Below, one piece after another: positions 6,073 through 13,745 of a stretch of DNA of 20,925 nucleotides. Numbering within the stretch: position 1 is the first letter of the stretch; each line of letters starts with the position of its first letter. The notes under the pieces are model-generated. The model searched no databases, was not told where the DNA came from, and saw only the letters and a list, made by a program, of their open reading frames with translations. The translations under genes were made by a program, and so were the position numbers. Source of the DNA: JAVEDQ01 sp035468175 (lineage in GTDB: Bacteria; Actinomycetota; Actinomycetes; Frankiales; Frankiaceae); NCBI GenBank assembly GCA_035468175.1, contig DATITC010000096.1:1-20925 (forward strand), read 5' to 3'.

Positions 6073-7523
6073 GCGACCTCGCCGCCCTCGATGCGACCGC
6101 CAGTGCGGAGCTGGTCCGGTCCGGTGCGGTCAGCGCTCTCGAGCTGGTCGAGGCTGCCCGGCAGCGGATCGAGCGGCTCGATCCGCAGCTGAACGCCCTC
6201 GTCCGGACCCGGTTCGACGCAGCAGCCGGGGAGGCGGCCACGGCGACCGGCCCCTTCGCCGGCGTTCCGTTCCTCTTGAAGGACCTCGGTGCGCTGGTGG
6301 CCGGGGAGCGGACCGACTTCGGCAGCGGCGTGCTGAAGAACTCCGAGAACCGGTGGGCGGTGACCAGCTACACGTCCCAAGCCTTCGCGAACGCCGGCCT
6401 GGTCGTCCTCGGCCGCACCGCCACCCCCGAGTTCGGCACGACCATCACCACTGAACCGACCGCCTACGCCCCCACCCGCAACCCGTGGGACCCCACGCGC
6501 TCCGCCGGCGGCTCCAGCGGGGGCGCGGCCGCAGCGGTCGCGTCCGGCATGGTCCCGGTCGCGCACGCCAGCGACGGTGGGGGCTCGATCCGCATCCCGG
6601 CGTCCTGCTGCGGTCTTGTCGGTCTCAAGCCCAGCCGGGGCCGCGTCAGTAACGGTCCGACGGTCGGTGAGAGCTGGGCCGGCTCCACCACCGACGGAGC
6701 GCTGGCCCGCACCGTTCGGGACGCCGCCGCGATGCTGGACCTGCTCCGGGCGGCGATGCCCGGTGACCCCTACATCGCTCCGCCGGTCGCACGCCCCTAC
6801 GTCGACGAGGTCGGCCGGCCGCTCGAGCGGCTCCGGGTCGGGCTGCTCACCGGACCGGGACGGCGCAGGGCGCCGTCGCCCGACGCCGAGGTCGTGGACG
6901 GCGTGCTGTCAGCCGGCCGCCTCCTGTCCGATCTGGGTCACGACGTGCACGAGGCCTCGCCGGAGGCCTTCGTCGACGAGGCGTATGCCCGCCACTTCCT
7001 CACCGTGGTCGTCGCGGACGTGGCGCTGATGATGACCCAGCTGGAGCGGCTGCTCGGCCGACCGATCGCCGACGACGAGATCGAGCCGCGCAACGCGAAC
7101 TACCGCCGAACCGGCGCGCGCCTGGCGGCCACCGACTACCTCGCGGCTCGTGGCTGGCTGGGGCAGTGGGCTCGACGGATGGCGTCGTGGTGGGCGGCAC
7201 CGGAGCAGGGCGGCCAGGGCTTCGACCTGCTGGTCTGTCCGGTGATCGCCCGCGTGCCGCCGGAGATCGGCTGGTACACCGCGGGCGGGCCCGAGCAGGA
7301 GGGCGGGCGCATCGCCGAGGTCCTGCAGTACACCGGGCAGTTCAACGCCACCGGGCAGCCGGCGCTCAGCCTTCCGCTGCACACCAGTTCCGGCGGCGTG
7401 CCGATCGGCGTGCAGTTCGTCGCCGCGTACGGCCGCGAGGACCTGCTGGTGCGCCTCGCGAGCCAGCTCGAGCAGGCGCAGCCCTGGGCGTCGCGTCGGC
7501 CCCCGCTCTGGAGCGGTCGCTGA
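6069..7523 (+). CDS. Amidase signature family hydrolase
   Basis: 484 residues. The ATG at 6069 overlaps the preceding stop as ATGA, and the coding character begins there (MSDLAALDATASAELVRSG). The Ser-cisSer-Lys triad of the family is visible: Lys71 (PFLLKDLG), Ser149 (SAGGSSGG) and Ser173 (DGGGSIRIPAS). The C-terminal FNATGQPALSLP and GVPIGVQFVA segments are also typical. Members hydrolyse amide (sometimes ester or carbamate) bonds in the cytoplasm. Length and pattern do not indicate GatA: there is no GatB or GatC nearby, and the gene sits behind a phosphatase. It is more likely a catabolic or detoxifying amidase; substrate unknown. A 12-bp palindrome lies 36 bases downstream. Confidence 0.93.
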   Translation: MSDLAALDATASAELVRSGAVSALELVEAARQRIERLDPQLNALVRTRFDAAAGEAATATGPFAGVPFLLKDLGALVAGERTDFGSGVLKNSENRWAVTSYTSQAFANAGLVVLGRTATPEFGTTITTEPTAYAPTRNPWDPTRSAGGSSGGAAAAVASGMVPVAHASDGGGSIRIPASCCGLVGLKPSRGRVSNGPTVGESWAGSTTDGALARTVRDAAAMLDLLRAAMPGDPYIAPPVARPYVDEVGRPLERLRVGLLTGPGRRRAPSPDAEVVDGVLSAGRLLSDLGHDVHEASPEAFVDEAYARHFLTVVVADVALMMTQLERLLGRPIADDEIEPRNANYRRTGARLAATDYLAARGWLGQWARRMASWWAAPEQGGQGFDLLVCPVIARVPPEIGWYTAGGPEQEGGRIAEVLQYTGQFNATGQPALSLPLHTSSGGVPIGVQFVAAYGREDLLVRLASQLEQAQPWASRRPPLWSGR

Positions 7524-7558
7524 CCTGCGCCTACAGCTGAGTGAGCCCGGTAGTTGCG

Positions 7559-7570
7559 CTGCTGCAGCAG
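7559..7570. repeat. Perfect 12-bp palindrome CTGCTGCAGCAG
   Basis: A perfect palindrome between the amidase stop and the small membrane protein. Flanking TGCG (7555-7558) and CGCA (7572-7575) extend it with a single unpaired T, giving about 20 bases of near-perfect dyad. It may be an operator or part of a terminator; there is no T tract. Confidence 0.25.
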
Positions 7571-7637
7571 TCGCACGGTCTCGATGCTGGCCGTGCTGAA
7601 CGTGGTGTGGCCGCCGCGGAACCGGCACACTGAAGGC

Positions 7638-7856
7638 ATGTCGGAACAGAACGGGCTGACGCCGGACCGCACGCCGGTCGCCGGGTGGCGCGCGGCTGTC
7701 ATCCCGGCCTGGTCACTGGCGCTGGGGCTGGTCCTGTTCGTCGTCGTCGCGCTGGCGCTCGCGTCGGCCGGCGGAGTGGCTGGCATCGTCGCGGTCGCCG
7801 TGGTGCAGGGCGCGGTGGTCTATCTCCTCTACACGTGGTGTTCGGCGGAGGCGTAG
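7638..7856 (+). CDS. Small two-helix membrane protein
   Basis: 72 residues starting MSEQNGLTP at ATG 7638. A polar N-terminus of about 20 residues is followed by two hydrophobic stretches (about 26-46, ending LALASAGG, and about 49-67, ending VVYLLYTW) with a short glycine turn. No signal peptidase or lipobox motif is seen. The frame extends upstream to 7554 without coding character. It converges with the Fur gene, with only four bases between the two stop codons. No family is recognised; small two-helix proteins of this kind often assist a membrane complex, but nothing here shows which. Confidence 0.7.
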   Translation: MSEQNGLTPDRTPVAGWRAAVIPAWSLALGLVLFVVVALALASAGGVAGIVAVAVVQGAVVYLLYTWCSAEA

Positions 7857-7860
7857 CGGG

Positions 7861-8313
7861 TCAACTCTGTTCGTCGTCCCGGAGATCCCTGGCGACGCAG
7901 TTGTTGCATCGCCCGAACACGCTCAGGTGCCCGAAATCGACGTCGAACCCGTGCACCCGCGCGATGTCGTCGGTGAAGCGCCGGGCCACGTCGTCGTCCA
8001 TCTCGGTCACGGTGCCGCAACCCCGGCAGACCAGATGTGCGTGGTCGCCGTGCGTGGACAGCTGATAGGTCGGGGTCGCGCCGGTGAGGTGCGTATGCGA
8101 GACGAGACCGTGCGCAGCCAGGGTCTCCACCGAGCGGTAGATGGTGCTCAACTGCAGGTTCGGCAGCTCACTCTGGGTGGCTTCCAGCAGCTGTTCCATC
8201 GTCGCGTGGCCGAGCCGTCCGAGCGCAGCCAGGATGACCAACCGCTGCCCGGTGGCCCGCAGCCCGTTCCGTCGTAGCAGTTCGACCTGTTCGTCGATCT
8301 GCGCGGATGGCAT
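7861..8313 (-). CDS. Fur-family metal-responsive transcriptional regulator
   Basis: 150 residues, usual Fur length. ATG 8313 is preceded by CGGAGGAAAG, a strong ribosome-binding site. The winged helix-turn-helix spans about residues 12-75 (RATGQRLVILAAL, then LQLSTIYRSVETLAAHGLV). The dimerisation and metal domain has HGDHAHLVCRGCG (His88, 91, 93; Cys96, 99), and a second CxxC pair (Cys136, 139) in HLSVFGRCNNC should hold structural zinc. The VDFGHLSVFG segment fits the actinobacterial Fur subgroup distinct from both FurA and Zur, but its metal (Fe, Zn, Mn or Ni) or peroxide sensitivity cannot be read from sequence. It is last in a TetR, pentapeptide, Fur operon, 12 bases after the pentapeptide gene. 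No katG-like or transporter target is adjacent. Confidence 0.93.
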   Translation of the reverse strand: MPSAQIDEQVELLRRNGLRATGQRLVILAALGRLGHATMEQLLEATQSELPNLQLSTIYRSVETLAAHGLVSHTHLTGATPTYQLSTHGDHAHLVCRGCGTVTEMDDDVARRFTDDIARVHGFDVDFGHLSVFGRCNNCVARDLRDDEQS

Positions 8314-8325
8314 CGCTTTCCTCCG

Positions 8326-9096
8326 TCAGCTGTCGGATGTCCGGTCTCTTCCAGTGTGGCGCGCGCTGGCACCGGGGCAAGTGCGCGGTGCCGCGTCAGG
8401 GCGACGTCGCACGACGCTTCCCGAACTCGGCCTACTCGGCGGATCGCCGACCAGCAGGCCGGCGTGCGCGGCGAGTGCGGGAGCCAGGTGCTGGAGCTGG
8501 GCCTCGCTGATCCGGCACCCCCGCAGGTGCTCGACCCCATCGACGGCTCGCAAATCGGCGCCCCGGAGATCGACGTCGGTGGCGGTCGCACCCCGCATCT
8601 CCAGGGAGTCCACCCGACAGTCGGTGAGGGTCAGCGCAGAGATGGTCGCTCCCCCGAGGTGCACCTCGCCGAGCCAGCAGTCCTGGATGCTCACGCGGGC
8701 GAGCGAGCCGCCGCGCAGGTTCACGAAGTCGATCTTCCCGCCGCGGATCACGACCTCGGTCAGCGCGGCCGACGTCGCGTCCAGGGCGCCGAAGCGGCAG
8801 TCGAGGATGGTCACGTCACGCCACGTCGCGCGGATCGACGACAGCGTGGTCGCGGACAGGCCGGACAGCGTGCATTCCAGCAGGCGGGCGCCGTCGAGCA
8901 CGACGCCGTCGAGCCGGCAGTCGGTCAGCGCGCATTCGAGGAGTCGACCGCCGCTACCGTCCCGACCGGAGAGGTCCAGGGCCCGGAAGCGTCGCAGATC
9001 CAGATCCGCGCCGGCGCCGAGCTCGTCGGCCGCCGCGTCTGTGGCGTCTGTGGCGTCTGAGCCGTCAAAGCCGTCAAAGCCGTCAGCTGCGGACAT
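8326..9096 (-). CDS. Pentapeptide-repeat protein
   Basis: 256 residues from ATG 9096, which lies inside the 3' end of the TetR gene (14-base overlap, suggesting translational coupling). Residues 1-28 are a low-complexity Asp/Ala/Gly/Thr leader made by 9-bp tandem repeats. Residues about 33-195 are a right-handed beta-helix of loose A(D/N)LxX-type pentapeptides, for example CRLDGVVLDGARLLECTL and ATDVDLRGADLRAV. A terminal cap follows (CRISEAQLQHLAPALAAHAGLLV), as in many actinobacterial members. After it about 40 Arg/Pro/Ser-rich residues look like a read-through tail rather than a fold, so a small 3' frameshift is possible. Some pentapeptide proteins mimic DNA and protect gyrase (Qnr, MfpA); this one has no further sign of that role. 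Confidence 0.88.
   Translation of the reverse strand: MSAADGFDGFDGSDATDATDAAADELGAGADLDLRRFRALDLSGRDGSGGRLLECALTDCRLDGVVLDGARLLECTLSGLSATTLSSIRATWRDVTILDCRFGALDATSAALTEVVIRGGKIDFVNLRGGSLARVSIQDCWLGEVHLGGATISALTLTDCRVDSLEMRGATATDVDLRGADLRAVDGVEHLRGCRISEAQLQHLAPALAAHAGLLVGDPPSRPSSGSVVRRRPDAAPRTCPGASARHTGRDRTSDS
9055..9086. repeat. 9-bp tandem repeats encoding the DGF/DAT leader
   Basis: The unit GCCGTCAAA is repeated two and a half times at about 9061-9085, next to a second 9-bp array with unit GCGTCTGTG at about 9037-9060. They encode DGFDGFDGSDATDATD at the N-terminus of the pentapeptide protein. Units are multiples of three, so copy-number change would leave the frame intact. Confidence 0.55.
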
Positions 9097-9772
9097 CGCC
9101 GCTGGCTACCTCACCGGCGCGGGACGGGCCGAGACCCGTCGGAAGACTCGCCAGCAGAGCGGCCGGGTCTTCCCGCAGCTGTGCGCCGAGCCGGTCGTTC
9201 AGCTCGAGGAGCGACGCGAGAGGTTCCGGTGCCCGGCAGACCTGCGCCAACACCAACCGCCACCCGATGTGCATCTGTGCGGCCAGATCGACGCGACCGG
9301 CGGCGGCTTGCTGCTGGCTGCCGTGCCAGGTCGCGACGAGGTAATTCGCGAGCGTGTCGAGGTCAGTCGGACCGCCGTCCAACGTCTGGGGACGCCTTGC
9401 CAGGAGCGCGGCTGCCTCGGCCTCCTCGAGCAGCGTCCGCACCGTGGCCATCCACCAGGAATAGGTCTGTGGCAGCGACCGTGCGATGAGGATGCGCTCG
9501 CTCAGCAGACGGAGGAGCGCCCGGAGCGGGTCGGGTTCGGCGACCCGGACGCGGTCGTGCAGCTCGCCCCAACGAGCTGCCTGATCGGCGACGGTCGCTT
9601 CCGCCAAAGCATCCTTCGAATCGAAGTGGAAGTAGAAGGCGCCACGGGTGTAGCCGGTCGCGTCGACCATCTGGTTCAGCGTCGACGCGGTGAACCCGTT
9701 CCGGTCGAAGACGCCCGCGCAGCACTCGATCAGATGTCGGCGTGTGCGTGTCCCCCGGCGGGTCGGCGGCAT
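9083..9772 (-). CDS. TetR-family transcriptional regulator
   Basis: 229 residues from ATG 9772. The DNA-binding domain spans about residues 9-57: TRTRRHLIECCAGVFDRNGF, then the helix-turn-helix TLNQMVDATGYTRGAFYFHF with SKDALAEAT after it. The GAFYFHF and SKDALA signature resembles the gamma-butyrolactone-receptor-like (ArpA/ScbR) branch of TetR. The C-terminal ligand domain is helical with the typical LANYLVATWHGSQQQAAAG helix. It is the first gene of the minus-strand TetR, pentapeptide, Fur operon and is divergent from the large sensor kinase, only about 40 bases away. It most likely autoregulates through this short shared promoter region; the ligand is unknown. Confidence 0.93.
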   Translation of the reverse strand: MPPTRRGTRTRRHLIECCAGVFDRNGFTASTLNQMVDATGYTRGAFYFHFDSKDALAEATVADQAARWGELHDRVRVAEPDPLRALLRLLSERILIARSLPQTYSWWMATVRTLLEEAEAAALLARRPQTLDGGPTDLDTLANYLVATWHGSQQQAAAGRVDLAAQMHIGWRLVLAQVCRAPEPLASLLELNDRLGAQLREDPAALLASLPTGLGPSRAGEVASGDVRS

Positions 9773-9776
9773 GACG

Positions 9777-9788
9777 GCAGGTTACTGC
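9777..9788. promoter_or_regulatory. Short inverted repeat in the TetR/kinase divergent promoter
   Basis: GCAG-GTTA-CTGC lies within the 36-45 bases separating the TetR ATG (9772) from the kinase start (9809 or 9818). Any promoter for either gene must overlap this stretch or the neighbouring coding sequence. The 4-bp arms are short, so this is only a candidate TetR half-site pair. Confidence 0.2.
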
Positions 9789-9817
9789 TGCGGCGATCGT
9801 GCTCCACAATGTCGGGC

Positions 9818-11836
9818 ATGACGCCAGACGTCTTTCGCGGGACCGGCACCGTGGGCGAAGACCTGGCCCGGGTGGACTGGTCCGCCACCGCGCTGGGGGA
9901 CCCCACCCGATGGCCGCGGAGCCTCCGGACGATCGTGCGGGCGCTGCTTGCGAGCCGATTCTCGATGTGGATGGCTTGGGGGAGCGAGCTCGCCTTCTTC
10001 TGCAACGACGCCTACCGGCGGGACACCTTGGGGAGCAAGTACCCCTGGGCGCTCGGCCGGCCGGCCAGCGAGGTCTGGGCCGAGATCTGGCCGGACATCG
10101 GCCCTCGGATCGACCGGGTGCTGAAAGAGGGCATTTCGACCTGGGACCAGGCGCTGTTGCTGTTCCTCGAAAGGTCCGGCTATCGCGAGGAGAGCTACCA
10201 CACCTTCTCCTACAGTCCGCTGACCGACGACGACGGCGCGATCGTCGGCATGTTGTGCGTGGTCACGGAGGACACCGAGCGGGTCATCGGCGAGCGGCAG
10301 TTGGCCACGCTGCGCGACCTCGGGACCGACCCCACCGCGGTGCGAACCGAAGCCGAGACGGTGGCTGCGGCCTGCCGCCAGCTCGAGTCCGCGACCGCGT
10401 CCCTGCCGTTCACGCTGGTCTACCGGTATGACGCGGAGGGTCGCGCCGTCATCGCCGGAACCGCCGCCGTGCCGGAGGGCCATCCGGCGGCCCCGGCCGT
10501 CATCGAACCTGATGACCCGGGCGCGGCCTGGCCCGCCGCCGAGCTGCGCAGCGGCGTACCGATGGTGGTCGACGGTCTTGCCGACAGGTTCCCCGACCTG
10601 CCACGCGGCTCCTGGGCGGAACCGCCGTCAGCGGCGCTCGTCGTCCCGCTGCCGCAGCAGGGACAGACGCTGCCGCTCGGGTTCCTGGTCGCCGGGCTGA
10701 ACCGGTATCGCCCGCTGGACGAGGGCTACCGCGGGTTCATCGAGCTCGTCGCCGGACAGATCGCTGCACGGATCGCCACCGCGCGCGCCTACGAGTCGGA
10801 GTGGCTGCGCGCCGAGCGCCTGGCCGAGCTCGACCAGGCGAAGACGACGTTCTTCACCAACATCAGCCACGAGTTCCGGACACCGCTCACACTGCTGCTC
10901 GGGCCGACCGAGGATGCGCTGGCCGACTCGTCCATCCCGCTGCCCGCCGAGCACCGCGCCCGGTTCGAGCTGGTCCAGCGCAACGGTGAGCGACTGCTGC
11001 GGCTCGTGAACAGCCTCCTTGACTTCTCCCGGTCGGAAGCGGGCCGGTTGAACGCCCGATACGAGGAGGTGGACCTCGCCAAGTACACGGCGGAGCTCGC
11101 GAGCTCGTTCGCGACAGCGACCGCCCGCGTCGGGCTGGCGCTGAACATCGACTGCCCGCCCCTGCCCGACCGCTACTGGGTCGATCAGGAGATGTGGGCG
11201 AAGGTCGTGCTGAACCTGCTCTCCAACGCGCTGAAATTCACCTTCGACGGGTCGATCTCGGTCAGCGTCGGGCCCGACCCCGAGGGAGACGGCGCGCTCC
11301 TCTGCGTCGCGGACACGGGCATCGGCATCGCGCCGGAGGACAAGGCGCAGCTGTTCGAACGGTTCTCCCGCATCTCCGGCGCGCGTTCACGCAGCTTCGA
11401 GGGCTCCGGCATCGGGCTCGCGCTCGTCGCCGAGCTCGTGGACCTGCACGGCGGGACGGTCGGGGTGGAGAGCGAGCCGGGCAAGGGCAGCACCTTCATC
11501 GTCCGGCTCCCCCGGGGCCGGACCATCTCCCGGACGAGGCGGTGGCCGAGAGCGGGACGCACTCGCCGAGTCCGGTCGAGCGGCAGGCGAAGGGGTTCAT
11601 GGCCGAAGCGCTCCGCTGGTCGGAGAGCCAGCCGGCGCCGGCGCCCGTCCCGGGTTCCGGCATTGGTCCGCAGGCGCGTCCACCCCTGGTCCTCATCGCC
11701 GACGACAACGCCGACATGCGGGACTACGTCTCGCGCCTGCTGCAACGCGACTACCGCGTGCAGACCGCGAACGACGGGATGGAGGCCCTCGAGGCGATCC
11801 GCCGCGAACCGCCGGACCTGCTGCTCACCGACGTGA
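9818..11836 (+). CDS. N-terminal part of a frameshifted PAS-GAF-histidine kinase (hybrid kinase/PP2C protein)
   Basis: As read, 672 residues from ATG 9818; an in-frame ATG at 9809 is an alternative and neither has a clear ribosome-binding site. Residues about 40-155 are a PAS-like domain (ASRFSMWMAWGSELAFF, then YHTFSYSPLTDDDG and VVTEDTE). Residues about 165-325 are GAF-like. HisKA has phospho-accepting His351 (FFTNISHEFRTPL). The ATPase has the N box (VVLNLLSNALKF, about 463-474), G1 DTGIG (499-503) and G2 GSGIGLAL (529-536). All catalytic motifs are present. From about residue 566 the frame turns into 107 Arg/Ser-rich residues with no domain character, while the true continuation (PDHLPDEAV, then the receiver domain) is in the -1 frame. 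The gene is probably one 1262-residue ORF interrupted at 11509-11517. It senses an unknown signal in the cytoplasm; no membrane segments are seen. Confidence 0.85.
   Translation: MTPDVFRGTGTVGEDLARVDWSATALGDPTRWPRSLRTIVRALLASRFSMWMAWGSELAFFCNDAYRRDTLGSKYPWALGRPASEVWAEIWPDIGPRIDRVLKEGISTWDQALLLFLERSGYREESYHTFSYSPLTDDDGAIVGMLCVVTEDTERVIGERQLATLRDLGTDPTAVRTEAETVAAACRQLESATASLPFTLVYRYDAEGRAVIAGTAAVPEGHPAAPAVIEPDDPGAAWPAAELRSGVPMVVDGLADRFPDLPRGSWAEPPSAALVVPLPQQGQTLPLGFLVAGLNRYRPLDEGYRGFIELVAGQIAARIATARAYESEWLRAERLAELDQAKTTFFTNISHEFRTPLTLLLGPTEDALADSSIPLPAEHRARFELVQRNGERLLRLVNSLLDFSRSEAGRLNARYEEVDLAKYTAELASSFATATARVGLALNIDCPPLPDRYWVDQEMWAKVVLNLLSNALKFTFDGSISVSVGPDPEGDGALLCVADTGIGIAPEDKAQLFERFSRISGARSRSFEGSGIGLALVAELVDLHGGTVGVESEPGKGSTFIVRLPRGRTISRTRRWPRAGRTRRVRSSGRRRGSWPKRSAGRRASRRRRPSRVPALVRRRVHPWSSSPTTTPTCGTTSRACCNATTACRPRTTGWRPSRRSAANRRTCCSPT
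11509..11517 (+). other. Single-base frameshift site (C5G4 run) in the kinase-phosphatase gene
   Basis: The C5G4 run follows CTC (Leu564). Reading on in the upstream frame gives RGRTISRTRR. Re-reading one base (CCC slips back by one within the C run), or adding one C, gives LPPGPDHLPDEAV and enters the receiver frame. The downstream frame has linker-like sequence from the very base where the upstream frame loses its domain character. This indicates a one-base deletion in a homopolymer, a sequencing or assembly error, or -1 slippage. Confidence 0.75.
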
Positions 11837-13605
11837 TGATGCCGCGCATGAACGGGTTCGACCTGCTCGACACCTTGCGTGCAGACGAGCTCACCGCCGA
11901 GATCCCGGTGGTGATGCTGTCTGCCCGAGCCGGTGAGGAGGCGACGGTCGAGGGGCTGGACGCCGGCGCCGACGACTATCTGGTCAAGCCCTTCTCGGCC
12001 CGCGAACTGCTGGCTCGGGTACGGGCGAATCTGGAGCTGGATCGGGTTCGTCGGACGCGAGCCGCACTGGAGCGCGGACAGATCCTGCTCGACCAGGCGC
12101 AGCGGCTGGCCCGGGTCGGCAGCTGGGAGCTGGACCTCGCCACCGGACGAGTGACGGCGTCGGCCGAACTGATCCGGCAGCTCGACCTCACGGCCGAGGA
12201 GCTCGCTGACGTCGGCTTCGAATACATCCTCGACACCCGCGTCCTCCCGGACGACCGGGAGAAGACCCGCCGGGCGGTCGCTTCTGCTTCCTCGGGTGCC
12301 CCGATGGAGCTCGAGATGCGTATGCGCGTGGGGGACGACGTGCGCACCTACCGCGTCCTCGGTGAGCTGGAAGAGGACGCGGCGGGCCGCCCGGTGCGGC
12401 TGCGCGGGAGCCAGCAGGACGTGACCGACCAGCACGTGGCCCGCGACGCGCTGGCGGCGGCGAGCGCGGCCCGCGAGGTGGCGGAGCGGGAGATGCGGTT
12501 GGCCAACGAACTGCAGGCGAGCCTTCTGCCGCAGCTATCGTTCGATCCGGACCCGCTGCAGGTCGCGACGTACTACCGGGCCGGGGTCGAGGGGACCCAG
12601 GTGGGTGGCGACTGGTACGACGTGATCGAACTCGGCGCCGGGCGGACCGCTCTGGTCATCGGCGACGTCATGGGCCGGGGCGTGAAGGCCGCCGCGGTCA
12701 TGGGCCAGCTGCGGGCGGCGGCGCGGGCCTATGCCCGGCTGGACCTGCCTCCCGCCGACATCCTCGAGTACCTCGACGGCCTCGTCCGCGATCTCGGGGA
12801 AGACCAGATCGTCCCCTGCCTGTACGCGGTCTACGACCCTGGTGAACGCCGGCTCTCATACGCGAACGCCGGTCATCTACCTGCTCTGCTCCGCGTCCCG
12901 GGGGAGGGCTCGCGACCGCTCGCCTCGATCGCCGAGCCGCCGCTGGACGCGGGCCCGTCGCTCTCCCGGGGTGCCGAGGTCGTGCTGCCGCCCGGATCGA
13001 TCATCGCGCTGTACACCGACGGCCTGGTGGAGAGCCGATCCCGGGACATCGACGACGGCATCGCGTTGCTGGCGCGGGAGCTCGACGACGTCGAGGCCGT
13101 CACCCCTGACGTCCCGAAACGTCTGGTGGCGCGGATGCTCCCGGACGGTCCGGACGACGACGTCGCCATGCTGGTCGCGCTGGTCGACGGCGGCTACTCG
13201 GGCCGCTCGCTCGTCATCGAGGTGTCGGACTCGGAGCGGGCTGTGCAGCAGGTACGCGGCCGGATCACCGCCACGCTCGGCGCCTGGCAGGTGCGGCCCT
13301 CGATCGTGGACGACGTGGAGCTGCTCGCCAGCGAGCTGACGACGAACGCGATCCTGTACGGGCGCGTTCCCGTCGAGGTCCGTCTCCGGCACGCTGCGCG
13401 GCACGTCGTCCTCGAGGTGTACGACTCGGGGACCTATCTGCCGCGCCGCATGCGGCCGACCCCGGACGACGAGCACGGTCGAGGACTGCAGCTCGTCGCC
13501 CTCTTGGCCGACCGGTGGGGGACCCGCCCCACCGAGCACGGCAAGGCGGTCTGGGCCGTGGTCGCCCTCGATTCGCGCGGTGAGCCGGCGCCGGAGCGGG
13601 TCTAA
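11599..13605 (+). CDS. C-terminal part of the same protein: receiver, PAS, SpoIIE/PP2C phosphatase, HATPase
   Basis: The frame is open from before 11194. If translated separately it can start at ATG 11599 (MAEALRW), with AAGGGG 5 bases upstream, giving 668 residues. Numbering from there: response-regulator domain 29-147 with acidic Asp35/36, phospho-acceptor Asp78 (LLLTDVMMP) and Lys130; a PAS-like domain about 165-280 (RVGSWELDLATG); a coiled linker 285-310; PP2C 325-530 with GGDWYD (336-341), GDVMGRG (355-361), AGHLPALL, YTDGLVE (472-478) and GPDDDVAML; and a GHKL anti-sigma-type ATPase 535-660 with ELTTNAILYG (579-588), DSG (609-611) and HGRGLQLV (626-633). PP2C and ATPase signatures are complete. 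Such proteins link a two-component input to partner switching and can both phosphorylate and dephosphorylate an antagonist. It is almost certainly the second half of the gene at 9818. Confidence 0.85.
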   Translation: MAEALRWSESQPAPAPVPGSGIGPQARPPLVLIADDNADMRDYVSRLLQRDYRVQTANDGMEALEAIRREPPDLLLTDVMMPRMNGFDLLDTLRADELTAEIPVVMLSARAGEEATVEGLDAGADDYLVKPFSARELLARVRANLELDRVRRTRAALERGQILLDQAQRLARVGSWELDLATGRVTASAELIRQLDLTAEELADVGFEYILDTRVLPDDREKTRRAVASASSGAPMELEMRMRVGDDVRTYRVLGELEEDAAGRPVRLRGSQQDVTDQHVARDALAAASAAREVAEREMRLANELQASLLPQLSFDPDPLQVATYYRAGVEGTQVGGDWYDVIELGAGRTALVIGDVMGRGVKAAAVMGQLRAAARAYARLDLPPADILEYLDGLVRDLGEDQIVPCLYAVYDPGERRLSYANAGHLPALLRVPGEGSRPLASIAEPPLDAGPSLSRGAEVVLPPGSIIALYTDGLVESRSRDIDDGIALLARELDDVEAVTPDVPKRLVARMLPDGPDDDVAMLVALVDGGYSGRSLVIEVSDSERAVQQVRGRITATLGAWQVRPSIVDDVELLASELTTNAILYGRVPVEVRLRHAARHVVLEVYDSGTYLPRRMRPTPDDEHGRGLQLVALLADRWGTRPTEHGKAVWAVVALDSRGEPAPERV

Positions 13606-13745
13606 GCGCTTGCGACCGTCGGAACACGGCTTCTCGTGAGCGCGCAGCCGGGGACGTGCGGCGATCGGTACCGGTAGGTGCCGGGGCGTCATCCGGATCG
13701 TCGAAGGGCTGGCGTCGCCGCGTCGAGGAGAGGACGCTGCCCAGC

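Noticed and set aside
9037..9086. Tandem repeats as a possible CRISPR array
   Set aside because: The units are 9 bp with no spacers and encode part of a protein.
8141..9817. Extension of the sensor kinase frame upstream to 8141
   Set aside because: It overlaps three well-supported minus-strand genes and is Ser/Arg-rich without domains; the kinase begins at 9809 or 9818.
11514..11836. Arg/Ser-rich C-terminal tail of the kinase frame
   Set aside because: It has no domain character and lies over the coding sequence of the receiver region in another frame, so it is best explained by the frameshift.
11185..12435. 416-codon minus-strand frame opposite the kinase/receiver region
   Set aside because: Composition-driven shadow of a gene with complete receiver and ATPase motifs.
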